Shown here: positions 7,897-16,495 of the stretch, piece by piece
How positions within the stretch are numbered: position 1 is the stretch's first letter
Layout: each line of letters opens with the position of its first letter
From: BS150m-G50 sp964517435
GTDB taxonomy: Bacteria; CAIWAD01; BS150m-G50
DNA length: 64,000 nt
Direction: 5' to 3'
Assembly (NCBI GenBank): GCA_964517435.1
Contig: CAZFEC010000010.1
Span: 14,402 to 78,401, forward strand
Notes under the pieces: model-generated
What the model was told of the DNA's origin: nothing
Databases searched by the model: none
The model's input: only the letters and a program-made list of their open reading frames with translations
Made by a program: the position numbers and the translations under genes

Positions 7897-10842
7897 TCAC
7901 TCCTCCACGATCAACTGGATTGTCTGGTCGCCCTCAGTTGAGCGGGCGCGCCAACTCCCTTTATCCACGGTGATTTCCACCCCGTCGGCGCTGAACCGCT
8001 TCTCCAGCATTTGCGTGCCCTCCTGCTTGAAGGTGACCGCGATGGTTTCGCCGTTCTGCACCCAGAGGTGGGTCACCTTGCCGAAGCTGTGCTTCTCCTT
8101 ACTGGTCGGTTCCCCAAGCTGAGTCGCCACCTGGTCGTAGTTCATCTCCAGGGTGATCACGTTGAAAAGTGCGGCGGTGGCGTCGGTGGCGGTGCAGGAG
8201 GTGCCGCTGCAGCCGGCCAGCTCCGCCAGCATCGCCCGGAGATCACTGCCCATCTCGACGGAGGCGGTTACCGTCGGGATATCCGGAAGGACCGGCAGTG
8301 AAGTATCGTCCTTACCGCTTAACGCTTCGTAGATGTGTTCCTCGACCGGCTGGCCGAGACCGCCCGCGGAGTGGGTCGTCATGACCAGCTTGTCGCCCTT
8401 GAAAACCGCGACTACCGTCTCCCGCGGCCAGAGCAGGAACTTGCGCTGCCAGACCAGCGCCCGGTCGGCCAGCTCTTCCAGCTCCAGGATCTGATCCGGC
8501 TGACCGAAGATGCCGATCAGTTCCGCCTCGCTCATGTCGGTGGTGATCCGCTCGAGGTCGGCGCCCATCTTGCCACCTGGAGGCGGACTCACCGCCTCCA
8601 GCACGGCGGGGGGCGCGGGAGCGGCAGTTCCGACACCAACCGCGGCGGGTGCTGCGACGTGGCTCGCTGAGGCGGAGGCTTCCACCTCAACACCAGCCGC
8701 CACTTGCTTCACGATCACCTCTATCTGGCGGCACAGCGTTGAATCGGAACCGGCTTCCACCGTCAGAGCCAGGGCGGGATCTATCGCCAGCAGCTGCAGG
8801 TCGAGACCTTCCGCCAGCAACAGGGAGTCATCGGTCACGGTCACAAACAGACAGGTCGAATCGCCTGCTTCGCCCGTGCCGGTGGTCAACACCTTCTTGA
8901 TCAGCAGATTTTCATTCTCATCCATCAGCAGTGAATCGATATCATGCAGCGCCAGCAGGGACAGCTCGAGGGGATCGCAGTCATCGGTAATCCACACCTC
9001 GCGCAGCAGCCCTTCCTTACCCTCGGCTCCCGGCAGGGAATTGCATTCAGTCGCCAGCAACGTTGACCACTCAAGTGTGTCACAATCGTCAGTAATCCAC
9101 ATTTCTTTGATGATTCCTTCACCGGAATCGATCATCACCAGAGAGTCCACACCGGAAAGGATCAGCGTCTGCAGGCCGGTGTCGTAGACCGCACTGGTCC
9201 CACGCGCTTTCTTGATCGCCCATTCGCCGGAGTCGGCCGTCAGGAGGGAGTCGATGTCGGTGCAGATCATAGCGTGCGGCGCGTCCGCTTCAAAAGCGGT
9301 AGAGATCTGTATCCGTTTCACTACCTGGGTTTTAGCGTCGAAACCGGGGAGTGAATCCTCGCTGACGCAGATGAACGAAGCCAGACCGGTGGTGTCGACC
9401 GCACCGGAGATCGCCAGCTTTCTGAGCATCCGCTCGTCACCGGCGTCCGTCAGCAGCGAATCGACACAGGTCAGGATCAGCGTGCGCATGTCCCCCTGCT
9501 CGGCACCGCTGATCACCAGCGAGTTCAACAACTGGTCGGTCAACTCCTTCCGCAGCAGCGAATCACAACCGGCGAGCCGGGAGGCGTCGATCAGCAGGTT
9601 GTCGTTCTCCAGCAGCGTGACGGTGACGGCGTGTGTTTCCGGCCCTGCCGTCTCCTCCTCGGTGACCATGACCTTTACTCTGACCGGCTCCGCTCTGTCT
9701 TCCCCCGCGATGGCGACGGTGCGCTCCTGCCACTCCGGCAGCAGGCGGCTGCCGATCGGTGTGGTCGCGGCGACCAGGAAGCTGAACGACAAAAGCGCCA
9801 GGGTCAGCGTCAGGCGCAGGCGGCCCCAGCCGCGCTGGTCGTGCCGCCGGGTGAGAATCGCTTCGATCCTGCGTTTAAACAACTTGCGGGTTAAAAGGAA
9901 ACCAGCCGAGAGTTCCATTTTTAATCTCCTGCGGGGCAGGGTTTCCGCGATCGCGGTCAGCAGGTTGGCGTAGCGGACCGGATCGGTGGTCGTGTTGACC
10001 ACGATGTTGTCACATGCCTCCTCCGCCAATCGAGCCAGACGCTGGGTGGCGAGCCAGAGTAACGGGTTGAAGAACAGCAACGCACGCAGGACGGCGACGG
10101 TTGTAAGCAGCAGCGGATCGCGGCGCTTTAGATGCGCCAGCTCGTGCAGGGCAATGCTCTCCAGCTCGCCCGGTGCGAGACTGCGGGTCAGATCGACCGG
10201 CAGCAGCACCACCGGCCGGCGAATGCCGAAGGTCAGCGGCGTCAACACCTGGCCGCTGGTAAGCAGCTCGAAGTCGTGCCGGTACTCCAGTCTCCGGGCG
10301 GCGGCGGCGAACGTCGCCCGCAGGCGGGGATCGGTAACGGAACGTGCTGTCCGGCGCCAGTCCCGCAGGCGCAACCGGCCCAGTAGCAGGTTGCCGAGAA
10401 AGACACAGCTGCCCAGCAACAGCAAGGTGCCACCCAGCGCCCAGGGATGCTGCCAGAGGTCAATGGCGGGACGGGCGGGAGGTGCCGGCGGCGGCGCGAC
10501 CAGGGGAGTGACTGCGTTCGTACGTTGTGGTGTGACGATTCGATAGGAATTCGCGCTGACGGTTTGCACGGTCCGGGATTGGTAGTCCGGCAGCAGGCGG
10601 ATCTCCATCTGCGGTGCGCCCAGGCGGTCGCTCACCAGGCTGCTGAGCGGTAGCAGCGGCAGCAGGCCGATCACCGCGATCAGCAGCCAGCCGCGAGCGT
10701 CGGCTCCAGAACGTTTAAACCACCAGGTAAGCAGCAACGCGCTGCCCAGCACCAGGGCGGACTGCCAGGTCAGCGACAGCGCCTGTTTGATCAGCAGGTA
10801 GCCGGCCCCGTCGGCCCAGTCGAGGAAGGTTGCGATGCTCAT
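7897..10842 (-). CDS. BlaR1/MecR1-type M56 metallopeptidase sensor with repeat-rich C-terminus
   Basis: Membrane zinc-protease sensor, 981 aa. The N-terminal third has four predicted membrane segments and the M56 site HELAHLKRRDP with the downstream glutamate motif EEACDN. In BlaR1 systems this domain cleaves or triggers loss of the BlaI repressor. After the last membrane segment (about residue 365) comes a tract, roughly residues 430-690, of about seven diverged units of some 35 residues each containing DSLL or NSL and often IKK. Two similar C-terminal modules (starting MSEAELIGIFGQP and LEMNYDQVATQLGEP) resemble BamE/SmpA-like domains. There is no penicillin-binding domain, so the signal is unlikely to be a beta-lactam. 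It overlaps the repressor gene by four bases (ATGA). Confidence 0.85.
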   Translation of the reverse strand: MSIATFLDWADGAGYLLIKQALSLTWQSALVLGSALLLTWWFKRSGADARGWLLIAVIGLLPLLPLSSLVSDRLGAPQMEIRLLPDYQSRTVQTVSANSYRIVTPQRTNAVTPLVAPPPAPPARPAIDLWQHPWALGGTLLLLGSCVFLGNLLLGRLRLRDWRRTARSVTDPRLRATFAAAARRLEYRHDFELLTSGQVLTPLTFGIRRPVVLLPVDLTRSLAPGELESIALHELAHLKRRDPLLLTTVAVLRALLFFNPLLWLATQRLARLAEEACDNIVVNTTTDPVRYANLLTAIAETLPRRRLKMELSAGFLLTRKLFKRRIEAILTRRHDQRGWGRLRLTLTLALLSFSFLVAATTPIGSRLLPEWQERTVAIAGEDRAEPVRVKVMVTEEETAGPETHAVTVTLLENDNLLIDASRLAGCDSLLRKELTDQLLNSLVISGAEQGDMRTLILTCVDSLLTDAGDERMLRKLAISGAVDTTGLASFICVSEDSLPGFDAKTQVVKRIQISTAFEADAPHAMICTDIDSLLTADSGEWAIKKARGTSAVYDTGLQTLILSGVDSLVMIDSGEGIIKEMWITDDCDTLEWSTLLATECNSLPGAEGKEGLLREVWITDDCDPLELSLLALHDIDSLLMDENENLLIKKVLTTGTGEAGDSTCLFVTVTDDSLLLAEGLDLQLLAIDPALALTVEAGSDSTLCRQIEVIVKQVAAGVEVEASASASHVAAPAAVGVGTAAPAPPAVLEAVSPPPGGKMGADLERITTDMSEAELIGIFGQPDQILELEELADRALVWQRKFLLWPRETVVAVFKGDKLVMTTHSAGGLGQPVEEHIYEALSGKDDTSLPVLPDIPTVTASVEMGSDLRAMLAELAGCSGTSCTATDATAALFNVITLEMNYDQVATQLGEPTSKEKHSFGKVTHLWVQNGETIAVTFKQEGTQMLEKRFSADGVEITVDKGSWRARSTEGDQTIQLIVEE

Positions 10843-11234
10843 TGTTGATCCCGCTTTTCATAGGCGGCGATCAGCCGCTTGATTTCCGTCAGCTCCTCTT
10901 CCGGCAGTTCCCGCTCGTCGAGCAGGGTGGCGACCAGCCCGGTCACCGAGCCGTCGAAGGCGCGCTTCAGCAGATCCTGCACGATGCGGCGGTTGGCTTG
11001 TGCCCGCACCACCCGCGCCCGGTAGCGGAAACCGCGTCCCTGGCGGACCCGCTCCAGGTGGCCCTTTTCCAGCAGGATGGAGAGAATCTTGCGTATGCTG
11101 CCGTCGGCCAGGTCGCGGCCCTGCAACCGCAGCGCGTTCTGCATCTCTTCGGTGGACATATCCTCGTGTTCCCAGAGGATACGCATGAACTCCAGTTCGA
11201 CTTCGGTGAAGGTGGGGGATTTGCGACCCGGCAT
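10839..11234 (-). CDS. BlaI/MecI/CopY-family transcriptional repressor
   Basis: Winged-helix repressor of about 131 aa that binds palindromic operators as a dimer and is inactivated by its M56 partner. The family pattern is clear: a start helix with LEFMRILWEHEDMSTEE, recognition region GSIRKILSILLEKGHLER, then a dimerising C-terminus. I chose ATG 11234 because AGGAGG lies four bases upstream; the frame is open five codons further but without a site. It precedes and overlaps the M56 gene, the classic blaI-blaR1 order. A promoter with two palindromes just upstream suggests autoregulation. Confidence 0.9.
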   Translation of the reverse strand: MPGRKSPTFTEVELEFMRILWEHEDMSTEEMQNALRLQGRDLADGSIRKILSILLEKGHLERVRQGRGFRYRARVVRAQANRRIVQDLLKRAFDGSVTGLVATLLDERELPEEELTEIKRLIAAYEKRDQQ

Positions 11235-11264
11235 GACGCCTCCTAGCATGTTTGTCTCAATATG

Positions 11265-11334
11265 CGAGAATCAATTCTCGTGAGAGTTTATCAAACAGGA
11301 GGAGGGTTGTCAAGGAAAAAGAGAAAAGATTCTC
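11265..11334 (-). promoter_or_regulatory. Sigma70 promoter and twin palindromic operators of the BlaI-type operon
   Basis: On the minus strand, -35 TTGACA (11313-11308) and -10 TAAACT (11290-11285) are spaced by 17 bases. A perfect palindrome CGAGAAT-CA-ATTCTCG (11265-11280) lies just after the -10, over the expected start site. A second palindrome GAGAA-AAGA-TTCTC (11321-11334) lies upstream of the -35. Both share the GAGAA/TTCTC half-site. The layout fits a repressor dimer bound on each side of the promoter. Confidence 0.8.
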
Positions 11335-11465
11335 GGAAAAGTGGGAGGGAGAATAGCTGGAGGATTTGGGTTACAAGATAAAATGGCTGAAACGCCTGAG
11401 GTTCAAATGGATGCTCAAAGCCTGGCTTGACGGAGTATACATATATGTTGGGTCAATTTCCCTTA

Positions 11466-11640
11466 ACGTCATTCCCGCGAAAGCGGGAATCCAGGGCCGT
11501 TTAAGAAAAGAGGCGCTATTGTAACCGCATTAACGAGCATTGGTATAAATCCCCGCCCCTGAAGCGAAACCTGTCGGTTTCGAATGCGGTTTCGTACGCT
11601 GCTTCGTATCCGGTTTCGTGACGCGCGGGAATGACGTACC
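11466..11640. repeat. Degenerate MITE-like repeat (GTCATTCCCGC family) plus GAAGCGAA-type tract
   Basis: The left end at 11466-11494 is a hairpin-forming GTCATTCCCGC...GCGGGAATCC unit, and the right end carries an imperfect reverse copy (about 11621-11637). Between them, 11555-11615 repeats variants of GAAGCGAA and GGTTTCG, matching a tract near 19670-19760. It lies just beyond the 3' end of the molybdopterin subunit gene. Confidence 0.65.
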
Positions 11641-11646
11641 TTTGCC

Positions 11647-13998
11647 TCAGCTCCTCTCCCCTCCCTTATCCAAAATCGCCAGGGCGACCTTCTCCGCCGT
11701 GATCGGCATCGACTTGATCCTGATCCCGGTGGCGCGCGCCACCGCGTTGGCCACCAGCGAGGCGGCCGGAATCATGGTGTGTTCGCCGACCCCCCGCGCT
11801 CCGAACGGTCCGTCCGGCTGGGGTACTTCGACGATGATCGGCACCGTCTGGTCGGGGATGTCCATGGCGGTGGGGATCTTGTAGTCGGTGAAGTTGGGAT
11901 TGAGCAGCCGGCCCCGCTCGTCGAAGCGCATCTCTTCGTAGAGTGCGGTGGCGAAACCCTGCAGCAGGCCGCCGGTCACCTGACCCTCCACCAGGTCGGG
12001 ATTGATCGCCCGCCCCGCGTCCACGGCCAGCGTGGCCTTCAGAATCTTCATCTTACCGGTCGCGGTGTCGATCTCCAGCACCACGCCCCCGGCGCCGACG
12101 GTGTAGTGGACATTGGGATGCCCGCCCTGACTGGTCTCCGGGTCGCTGAGCGCGCTGGTGAATTCCGGCATGAACATGCCGCTGCCGACGATCGGACCGC
12201 CCCGGAAGGTGCCGTCCTCCAGCTGGATGCCCTGTATCACCACATCCTTCAGGGGTATCGCAAACTCCGCGTCCCGACGGCAGCGAACCGCCTCCTCCTC
12301 CAGATAGAGCTCCTCCACCGGGAACCCATGCACCCGCTGCACCAGCTCGAAGATCCTGTCGCGGGCTTCCTCAGCGGCCCGTATCACGGCATTACCACAA
12401 CCCCAGGTGACATGGGAAGCCACCGTCTGCCATTCGTAGGGATTGCGGTCGGTGTCGGGCGTCTCCACGCGGATCTTCTCCGGCGGCACGGTGAGGATCT
12501 CGGCGGCGAGTTGCGCCATCACGGTCAGGTAGCCCTGGCCGATTTCCATACCTGATACGAGGAGGTTGAGGCTGCCGTCCTCATTGAACTTCAGAAATGC
12601 GGTAGAGGAGGCGTTGGGGGGCATCGCCGGCGCTTTCCAGAACAGGGTGACCGCTTTGCCCACCACCTTGCCCGGGGCGGAGGGCTGTTCCTCCTGCTCC
12701 CATTCAATTTCAGCGGCCACCCGGTCGATCGCCTCCCGGAGGCCGTTGGCGTTCATCCTGGCGCCATAGGCCAGGGTGTCGTTTTCGCTGATGGCGTTCA
12801 GCCGGCGCAGCTCCACCGGGTCCAGCTTCAACTCCTGCGCCAGGCGGTCGATGTGCGACTCCAGCCCGAAGTTGAACTCCGAATAGCCGAAACCGCGATA
12901 GGGGCCGCCCGGCGGCAGGTTGGTGTAGATGCAGAGCGAGTCGATCGCCACATGGGGGATGCGATAGGGCCCGGTGGCGGATAGACCGACGGCGTTTACC
13001 ACGTTGGCGCCGTATTCCACGTAGGCACCCGCGTCCCACTCCAGGACATGCTCGATGGCGGTCAGGGTGCCGTCCCGCCTGGCGCCCAGCTTGACTCGCG
13101 CCGTTACCCCCTGGCGCTGGTAGGTGTTGTAGAACTCCTGCTCCCGGCTCCAGCGCACCTTCACCGGATGGCCCTTGACGGCGGTGGCGAGCGCGGCGCC
13201 GAGGATCTCCATCGAAACGCCCGCCTTGCCGCCGAAGCCGCCGCCCACGTAGGGAGTGACGACACGGATATCCTGGTGCCGGAGCCCCAGCGGCGCCAGG
13301 GCCTCGGCGAAGAGATGGCGCTGGGTGTGCGGCGATTGCGAGGCGGACCAGAGGGTGAGCCTTCCGGAATTATCCAGTTTACCGACGATGACATGCGGCT
13401 CGATGGCGCAGTGGGCGTAGCGCGGTACCTGGTAGGTGTCCTCGAGTACCACATCCGCTTCCGCGAAACCCTGGGCGACGTCCCCTTTGCGGGTCTTGCG
13501 GAAGTGGGCGATGTTGGTGCCGCTCCGGGGGAAGAACCAGGGCACATGGGGATAGTCGCCCAGGTCGGGGTGGATCAGCGCCGCATCTCCAGCGAGCGCG
13601 TCCGCCGCGTTGAGGATCGGGGGCAGCTCCTCATAGTCGACCTCCACCAGCGACGCCGCGCGTTTGGCCGCGTGCGGGTCACGGGCGATGACCGCCGCCA
13701 CCTGCTCCCCCACGAACCGTACCCGGTCCTGGGCGAAGATGTGCCGGTCCTTCATGTAGAGACCGAACCGGTAGGGGAAGTCCGCGCCGGTCACCACCTT
13801 TACCACGCCGGGTGCCTTGGCGGCCGCCGTGGTGTCGATGCCCTTGATCAGGGCGTTGGCGTGGGGACTCTCGACGATCTCCGCGTAGAGCAGATCGGGA
13901 CCGAATTCCAGGTCGTCCACGAACTGCGCGGCGCCGGTGACCTTCTCCAGGCCGTCGATGCGGCTGACCGGTTTGCCTACGAATCGCTGTTCCTGCAT
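11647..13998 (-). CDS. Xanthine dehydrogenase-family molybdopterin-binding (large) subunit
   Basis: Catalytic subunit of a three-subunit molybdenum hydroxylase (xanthine dehydrogenase/CO dehydrogenase-like family), which hydroxylates aromatic or purine-type heterocycles with water. 783 aa, family length. The cofactor motif YVGGGFGGKAG is near residue 253, further cofactor-contact segments such as PYRGFGYSEFNFGLE lie in the middle, and GARGVGEHTMIPA near the C-terminus supplies the catalytic glutamate. Substrate cannot be assigned; the context of FdrA, DUF1116 and DUF2877 genes points to purine or ureide nitrogen breakdown. It is last in a ten-gene minus-strand operon, separated from the 2Fe-2S subunit by 191 bases of repeat. 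Confidence 0.9.
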   Translation of the reverse strand: MQEQRFVGKPVSRIDGLEKVTGAAQFVDDLEFGPDLLYAEIVESPHANALIKGIDTTAAAKAPGVVKVVTGADFPYRFGLYMKDRHIFAQDRVRFVGEQVAAVIARDPHAAKRAASLVEVDYEELPPILNAADALAGDAALIHPDLGDYPHVPWFFPRSGTNIAHFRKTRKGDVAQGFAEADVVLEDTYQVPRYAHCAIEPHVIVGKLDNSGRLTLWSASQSPHTQRHLFAEALAPLGLRHQDIRVVTPYVGGGFGGKAGVSMEILGAALATAVKGHPVKVRWSREQEFYNTYQRQGVTARVKLGARRDGTLTAIEHVLEWDAGAYVEYGANVVNAVGLSATGPYRIPHVAIDSLCIYTNLPPGGPYRGFGYSEFNFGLESHIDRLAQELKLDPVELRRLNAISENDTLAYGARMNANGLREAIDRVAAEIEWEQEEQPSAPGKVVGKAVTLFWKAPAMPPNASSTAFLKFNEDGSLNLLVSGMEIGQGYLTVMAQLAAEILTVPPEKIRVETPDTDRNPYEWQTVASHVTWGCGNAVIRAAEEARDRIFELVQRVHGFPVEELYLEEEAVRCRRDAEFAIPLKDVVIQGIQLEDGTFRGGPIVGSGMFMPEFTSALSDPETSQGGHPNVHYTVGAGGVVLEIDTATGKMKILKATLAVDAGRAINPDLVEGQVTGGLLQGFATALYEEMRFDERGRLLNPNFTDYKIPTAMDIPDQTVPIIVEVPQPDGPFGARGVGEHTMIPAASLVANAVARATGIRIKSMPITAEKVALAILDKGGERS

Positions 13999-14014
13999 TG
14001 CTCGCTCAATTGTT

Positions 14015-14180
14015 TACGATGCCCAAACAGTGCCTAGGGCTGCTATCATGTTGCACCCCTTCAGGGTGCTCACTCTATTGTCTACGATACCCAAGGCTGC
14101 ACCCTGGGCTGGCATGTTGCACCCCGTTCCAAAGCGAAGCCCCGTACTTCGTACGCAGCCTCGCAGCGGGGCGCCCCCTC
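14015..14180. repeat. Tandem pair of GCACCCC-hairpin repeat units
   Basis: Two units of about 70 bases follow each other, each running TACGATRCCCAA, GGGCTG, CATGTTGCACCCC and TTC; the first contains the hairpin GCACCCC-TTC-AGGGTGC (about 14053-14070). The segment separates the large subunit from the 2Fe-2S subunit in an otherwise tightly packed operon. It resembles the element at 2781-2896. Confidence 0.65.
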
Positions 14181-14189
14181 GATTATCCG

Positions 14190-14678
14190 TCACTTCCCCG
14201 CCGCCAGCACGGCGTCGATGATCTGCCGATAGCCGGTGCAGCGGCAGAGGTTCCCGGCGATCGCCTCCCGGACCTCCTCCTCCGTGGGGTGCGGATTACG
14301 CTCGAGCAATTCCGTGGTGGCCAGGACGATGCCGGGAGTGCAGAAGCCGCACTGGAAGGCGTTGCGGGCGACGAAGGACTCCTGCAGCGGCGTCGGCTCC
14401 TCGCGGGAGAGGTACTCGACTGTCTTGATTTCCGCGCCATCCGCTTCCACCGCCAGGATCAGACAACTCCGGACGCTGCGGCCGTTGAACAGAACCGTAC
14501 AGGCGCCGCAATCGCCCCGTTCGCAACCGATCTTGGGACTCTTGATCCCCAGCCTGTCGCGCAGTACATCGAGCAGGATCTCATGCGGCCACACATCGAC
14601 CGTGCGGGATTCACCGTTCAGCGTCAGGGTGATGCTGTGGCGTCCCTGCGGTGGCGTTTCCAGTTTCTTTTGCGTCAT
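14190..14678 (-). CDS. 2Fe-2S (small) subunit of the xanthine dehydrogenase-type hydroxylase
   Basis: Electron-transfer subunit, 162 aa. The plant-ferredoxin-like first cluster is CERGDCGACTVLFNGRSVRS followed by Cys; the second cluster motifs are CGFCTPG and CRCTGYRQI. Length and motif order match the CoxS/XdhC-type small subunits that pass electrons from molybdopterin to FAD. GGAGAG lies eight bases before the ATG. It begins 12 bases after the FAD subunit and belongs to the same operon; the three subunits follow the medium, small, large order. Confidence 0.95.
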   Translation of the reverse strand: MTQKKLETPPQGRHSITLTLNGESRTVDVWPHEILLDVLRDRLGIKSPKIGCERGDCGACTVLFNGRSVRSCLILAVEADGAEIKTVEYLSREEPTPLQESFVARNAFQCGFCTPGIVLATTELLERNPHPTEEEVREAIAGNLCRCTGYRQIIDAVLAAGK

Positions 14679-14690
14679 GATGCCACTCTC

Positions 14691-15581
14691 CTATATCAAC
14701 GGCGTTCCCAGGGCCGGTCCCGCGCCCGCCAGCCTGTCGGCGGCCGCCAGCAGGCCCCGCTCCAGCATCAGCTTTACCATGTGCAGGCGGTATTCCCGGG
14801 TGGCGCGGATGTCGGTGATGGGCGAAATCTCCTCCGGGACCAACTCCCGGGTGGCCACCAGCTGCTCCGCGCTGAGGGTTTTACCCGCCAGCAGGCTTTC
14901 GATACGGCGTCCCCGCACCGGTGTGGGCGCCACCGCTCCGAAAGCGATCCGGTACTCGTCACCGGTCAGCGCCAGGACGGCTACACTGGCCTGGGCCAGA
15001 TCCTCTCCCTGGTAGCGGCCCAGCCGCGCCCAGGCGCCGCCGTGCTTTTCCCCCGGCCGCGGCACCAGGATACCGGTCACCAGTTCGCCGCACGCCAGGG
15101 CGGTCTGCTTGGGACCGGTGAACCAGTCGGTGATGGGAATGACGCGCTCACCCCGCGGTCCCTGCACCAGCACCTCCGCCTCGTAAACCAGCAGCACGGG
15201 GCCGCCATCGCAGGAGGGCACGGCGGAACAGATGTTGCCCGCCAGGGTGGCGCGGTTACGCAGACCATTGGAAGCCACGGTGCGGGACATCTCCCCCAGC
15301 AGCGGAAACTTTTCCATCACCAGGTCCGATTCGATCAGCTGGTTAAAAGTGACCAGCGCCCCGATCCGGAGCCCGTCCTCCCTCTCTTCAAGCTGGTCCA
15401 GCCCTGCCAGCGCCTTGATGTCCACCAGGACCCGCGGATCATCCAGGCCGTCCCGCAGCCAGGCGACCAGGTCGGTGCCGCCGGCCAGCACCCGGGCCGC
15501 GTCGCCGTGCTCGGCCAGCAGCTCCACCGCCGCCGGCAGGCTCTGCGGTTTGTAGTATGCGAATTCACCCGCGATAGCCAT
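14691..15581 (-). CDS. FAD-binding (medium) subunit of the xanthine dehydrogenase-type hydroxylase
   Basis: FAD subunit, about 296 aa, of the CoxM type. The flavin-binding motifs RVLAGGTDLVAWLRDG near residue 30 and ATLAGNICSAVPSCDGG near residue 110 are intact, followed by the C-terminal CO_deh_flav_C-type domain. I chose ATG 15581 because GGGAG lies five bases upstream; GTG 15585 is an alternative two codons earlier. It passes electrons from the 2Fe-2S subunit to NAD+ or another acceptor; the acceptor is not evident here. It follows the cyclase-family gene by 47 bases. Confidence 0.92.
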   Translation of the reverse strand: MAIAGEFAYYKPQSLPAAVELLAEHGDAARVLAGGTDLVAWLRDGLDDPRVLVDIKALAGLDQLEEREDGLRIGALVTFNQLIESDLVMEKFPLLGEMSRTVASNGLRNRATLAGNICSAVPSCDGGPVLLVYEAEVLVQGPRGERVIPITDWFTGPKQTALACGELVTGILVPRPGEKHGGAWARLGRYQGEDLAQASVAVLALTGDEYRIAFGAVAPTPVRGRRIESLLAGKTLSAEQLVATRELVPEEISPITDIRATREYRLHMVKLMLERGLLAAADRLAGAGPALGTPLI

Positions 15582-15628
15582 CTCCACTCCCGCTCGTTAT
15601 CGATCCATACTGCGCAGTGCGTCCTCGT

Positions 15629-16450
15629 CTAACGGCCGGGCGGCAGCATCGCCACGATCCGACACATCGACGATTCCAGCTCGATCCCTTTCAAGGGGAA
15701 GCAGCCGATCCAAACCCGCTTGTTGTTGAGCTTGTCGATATCGCCGCCCAGGTTCTCCGCGTGCACCAGCTTCCTCGGGAACAGCTTCAGATGCATGACC
15801 TGATAGTAGGTCTCCTGCGGGAACAGCTCGTCCCACTTCCTGCCGTACTTCGCAAACAGTTTGGCTTCCGCTTTTTCGAACAGCTCCGGGTGCCAGTTGC
15901 GGATGATCGTGTTCATCGGATGGTCAGCGCTGCCGCAATCGACGCCGATCCAGTTCAACTTCATCTTCAGCGCCCACTTGTGGAACTCCGGATCGGGTCC
16001 CGGATGCTTGACGAAGTAACGGATCTCATCCGATCTGGGCTGATCCCAGCCGTACTTGTGGTAGCCGGTGTTGATGATCAGGATGTCCCCCTTCTTCACC
16101 TCCACCTTGCTGGTGATCATCTCCGGCGAATAGAGATCGTAATCGCCCACTTCCTGCGAGATGTCGACCACCACGCCGGGACCGACCCACTCCTTCAGCG
16201 GCACCTGGCCGATGGTGCGGCCGCTGGCGTGGAAATGGATCTCGCCGTCCATGTGCGTGCCGACATGATTGCTGGTAGTGATGATCTGGCCGTTGGCACC
16301 CTGTCCCATGTGGGCGCCGGCGATACGCTTGAAATACTGGATCCCCAGCGGCATGTAACTCGGCCAGGGCGGGGTGTGCACGCTGAGGTCCTGGGTCAGG
16401 TCGTAGAGTTTGACCCGGTCCATGAACTTGAGGAATTCTACGGTCTTCAT
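15629..16450 (-). CDS. Cyclase-family metal-dependent hydrolase (kynurenine formamidase-like)
   Basis: PF04199-type hydrolase of about 273 aa. The metal-binding motif HVGTHMDGEIHF carries the HxGTHxD pattern of kynurenine formamidase and isatin hydrolase, and the family DILIINTGY strand is present. Members open amide or lactam bonds in ring compounds. I chose ATG 16450, preceded by GGAG at six bases. In this operon it may open a ring made by the neighbouring hydroxylase or act on a ureide; that is inference. It sits 45 bases downstream of the DUF1116 gene. Confidence 0.85.
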   Translation of the reverse strand: MKTVEFLKFMDRVKLYDLTQDLSVHTPPWPSYMPLGIQYFKRIAGAHMGQGANGQIITTSNHVGTHMDGEIHFHASGRTIGQVPLKEWVGPGVVVDISQEVGDYDLYSPEMITSKVEVKKGDILIINTGYHKYGWDQPRSDEIRYFVKHPGPDPEFHKWALKMKLNWIGVDCGSADHPMNTIIRNWHPELFEKAEAKLFAKYGRKWDELFPQETYYQVMHLKLFPRKLVHAENLGGDIDKLNNKRVWIGCFPLKGIELESSMCRIVAMLPPGR

Positions 16451-16495
16451 TTTGATCTCCAGGGCTTGAGTGACGCGGGGTGCCGCGGCACGCAT

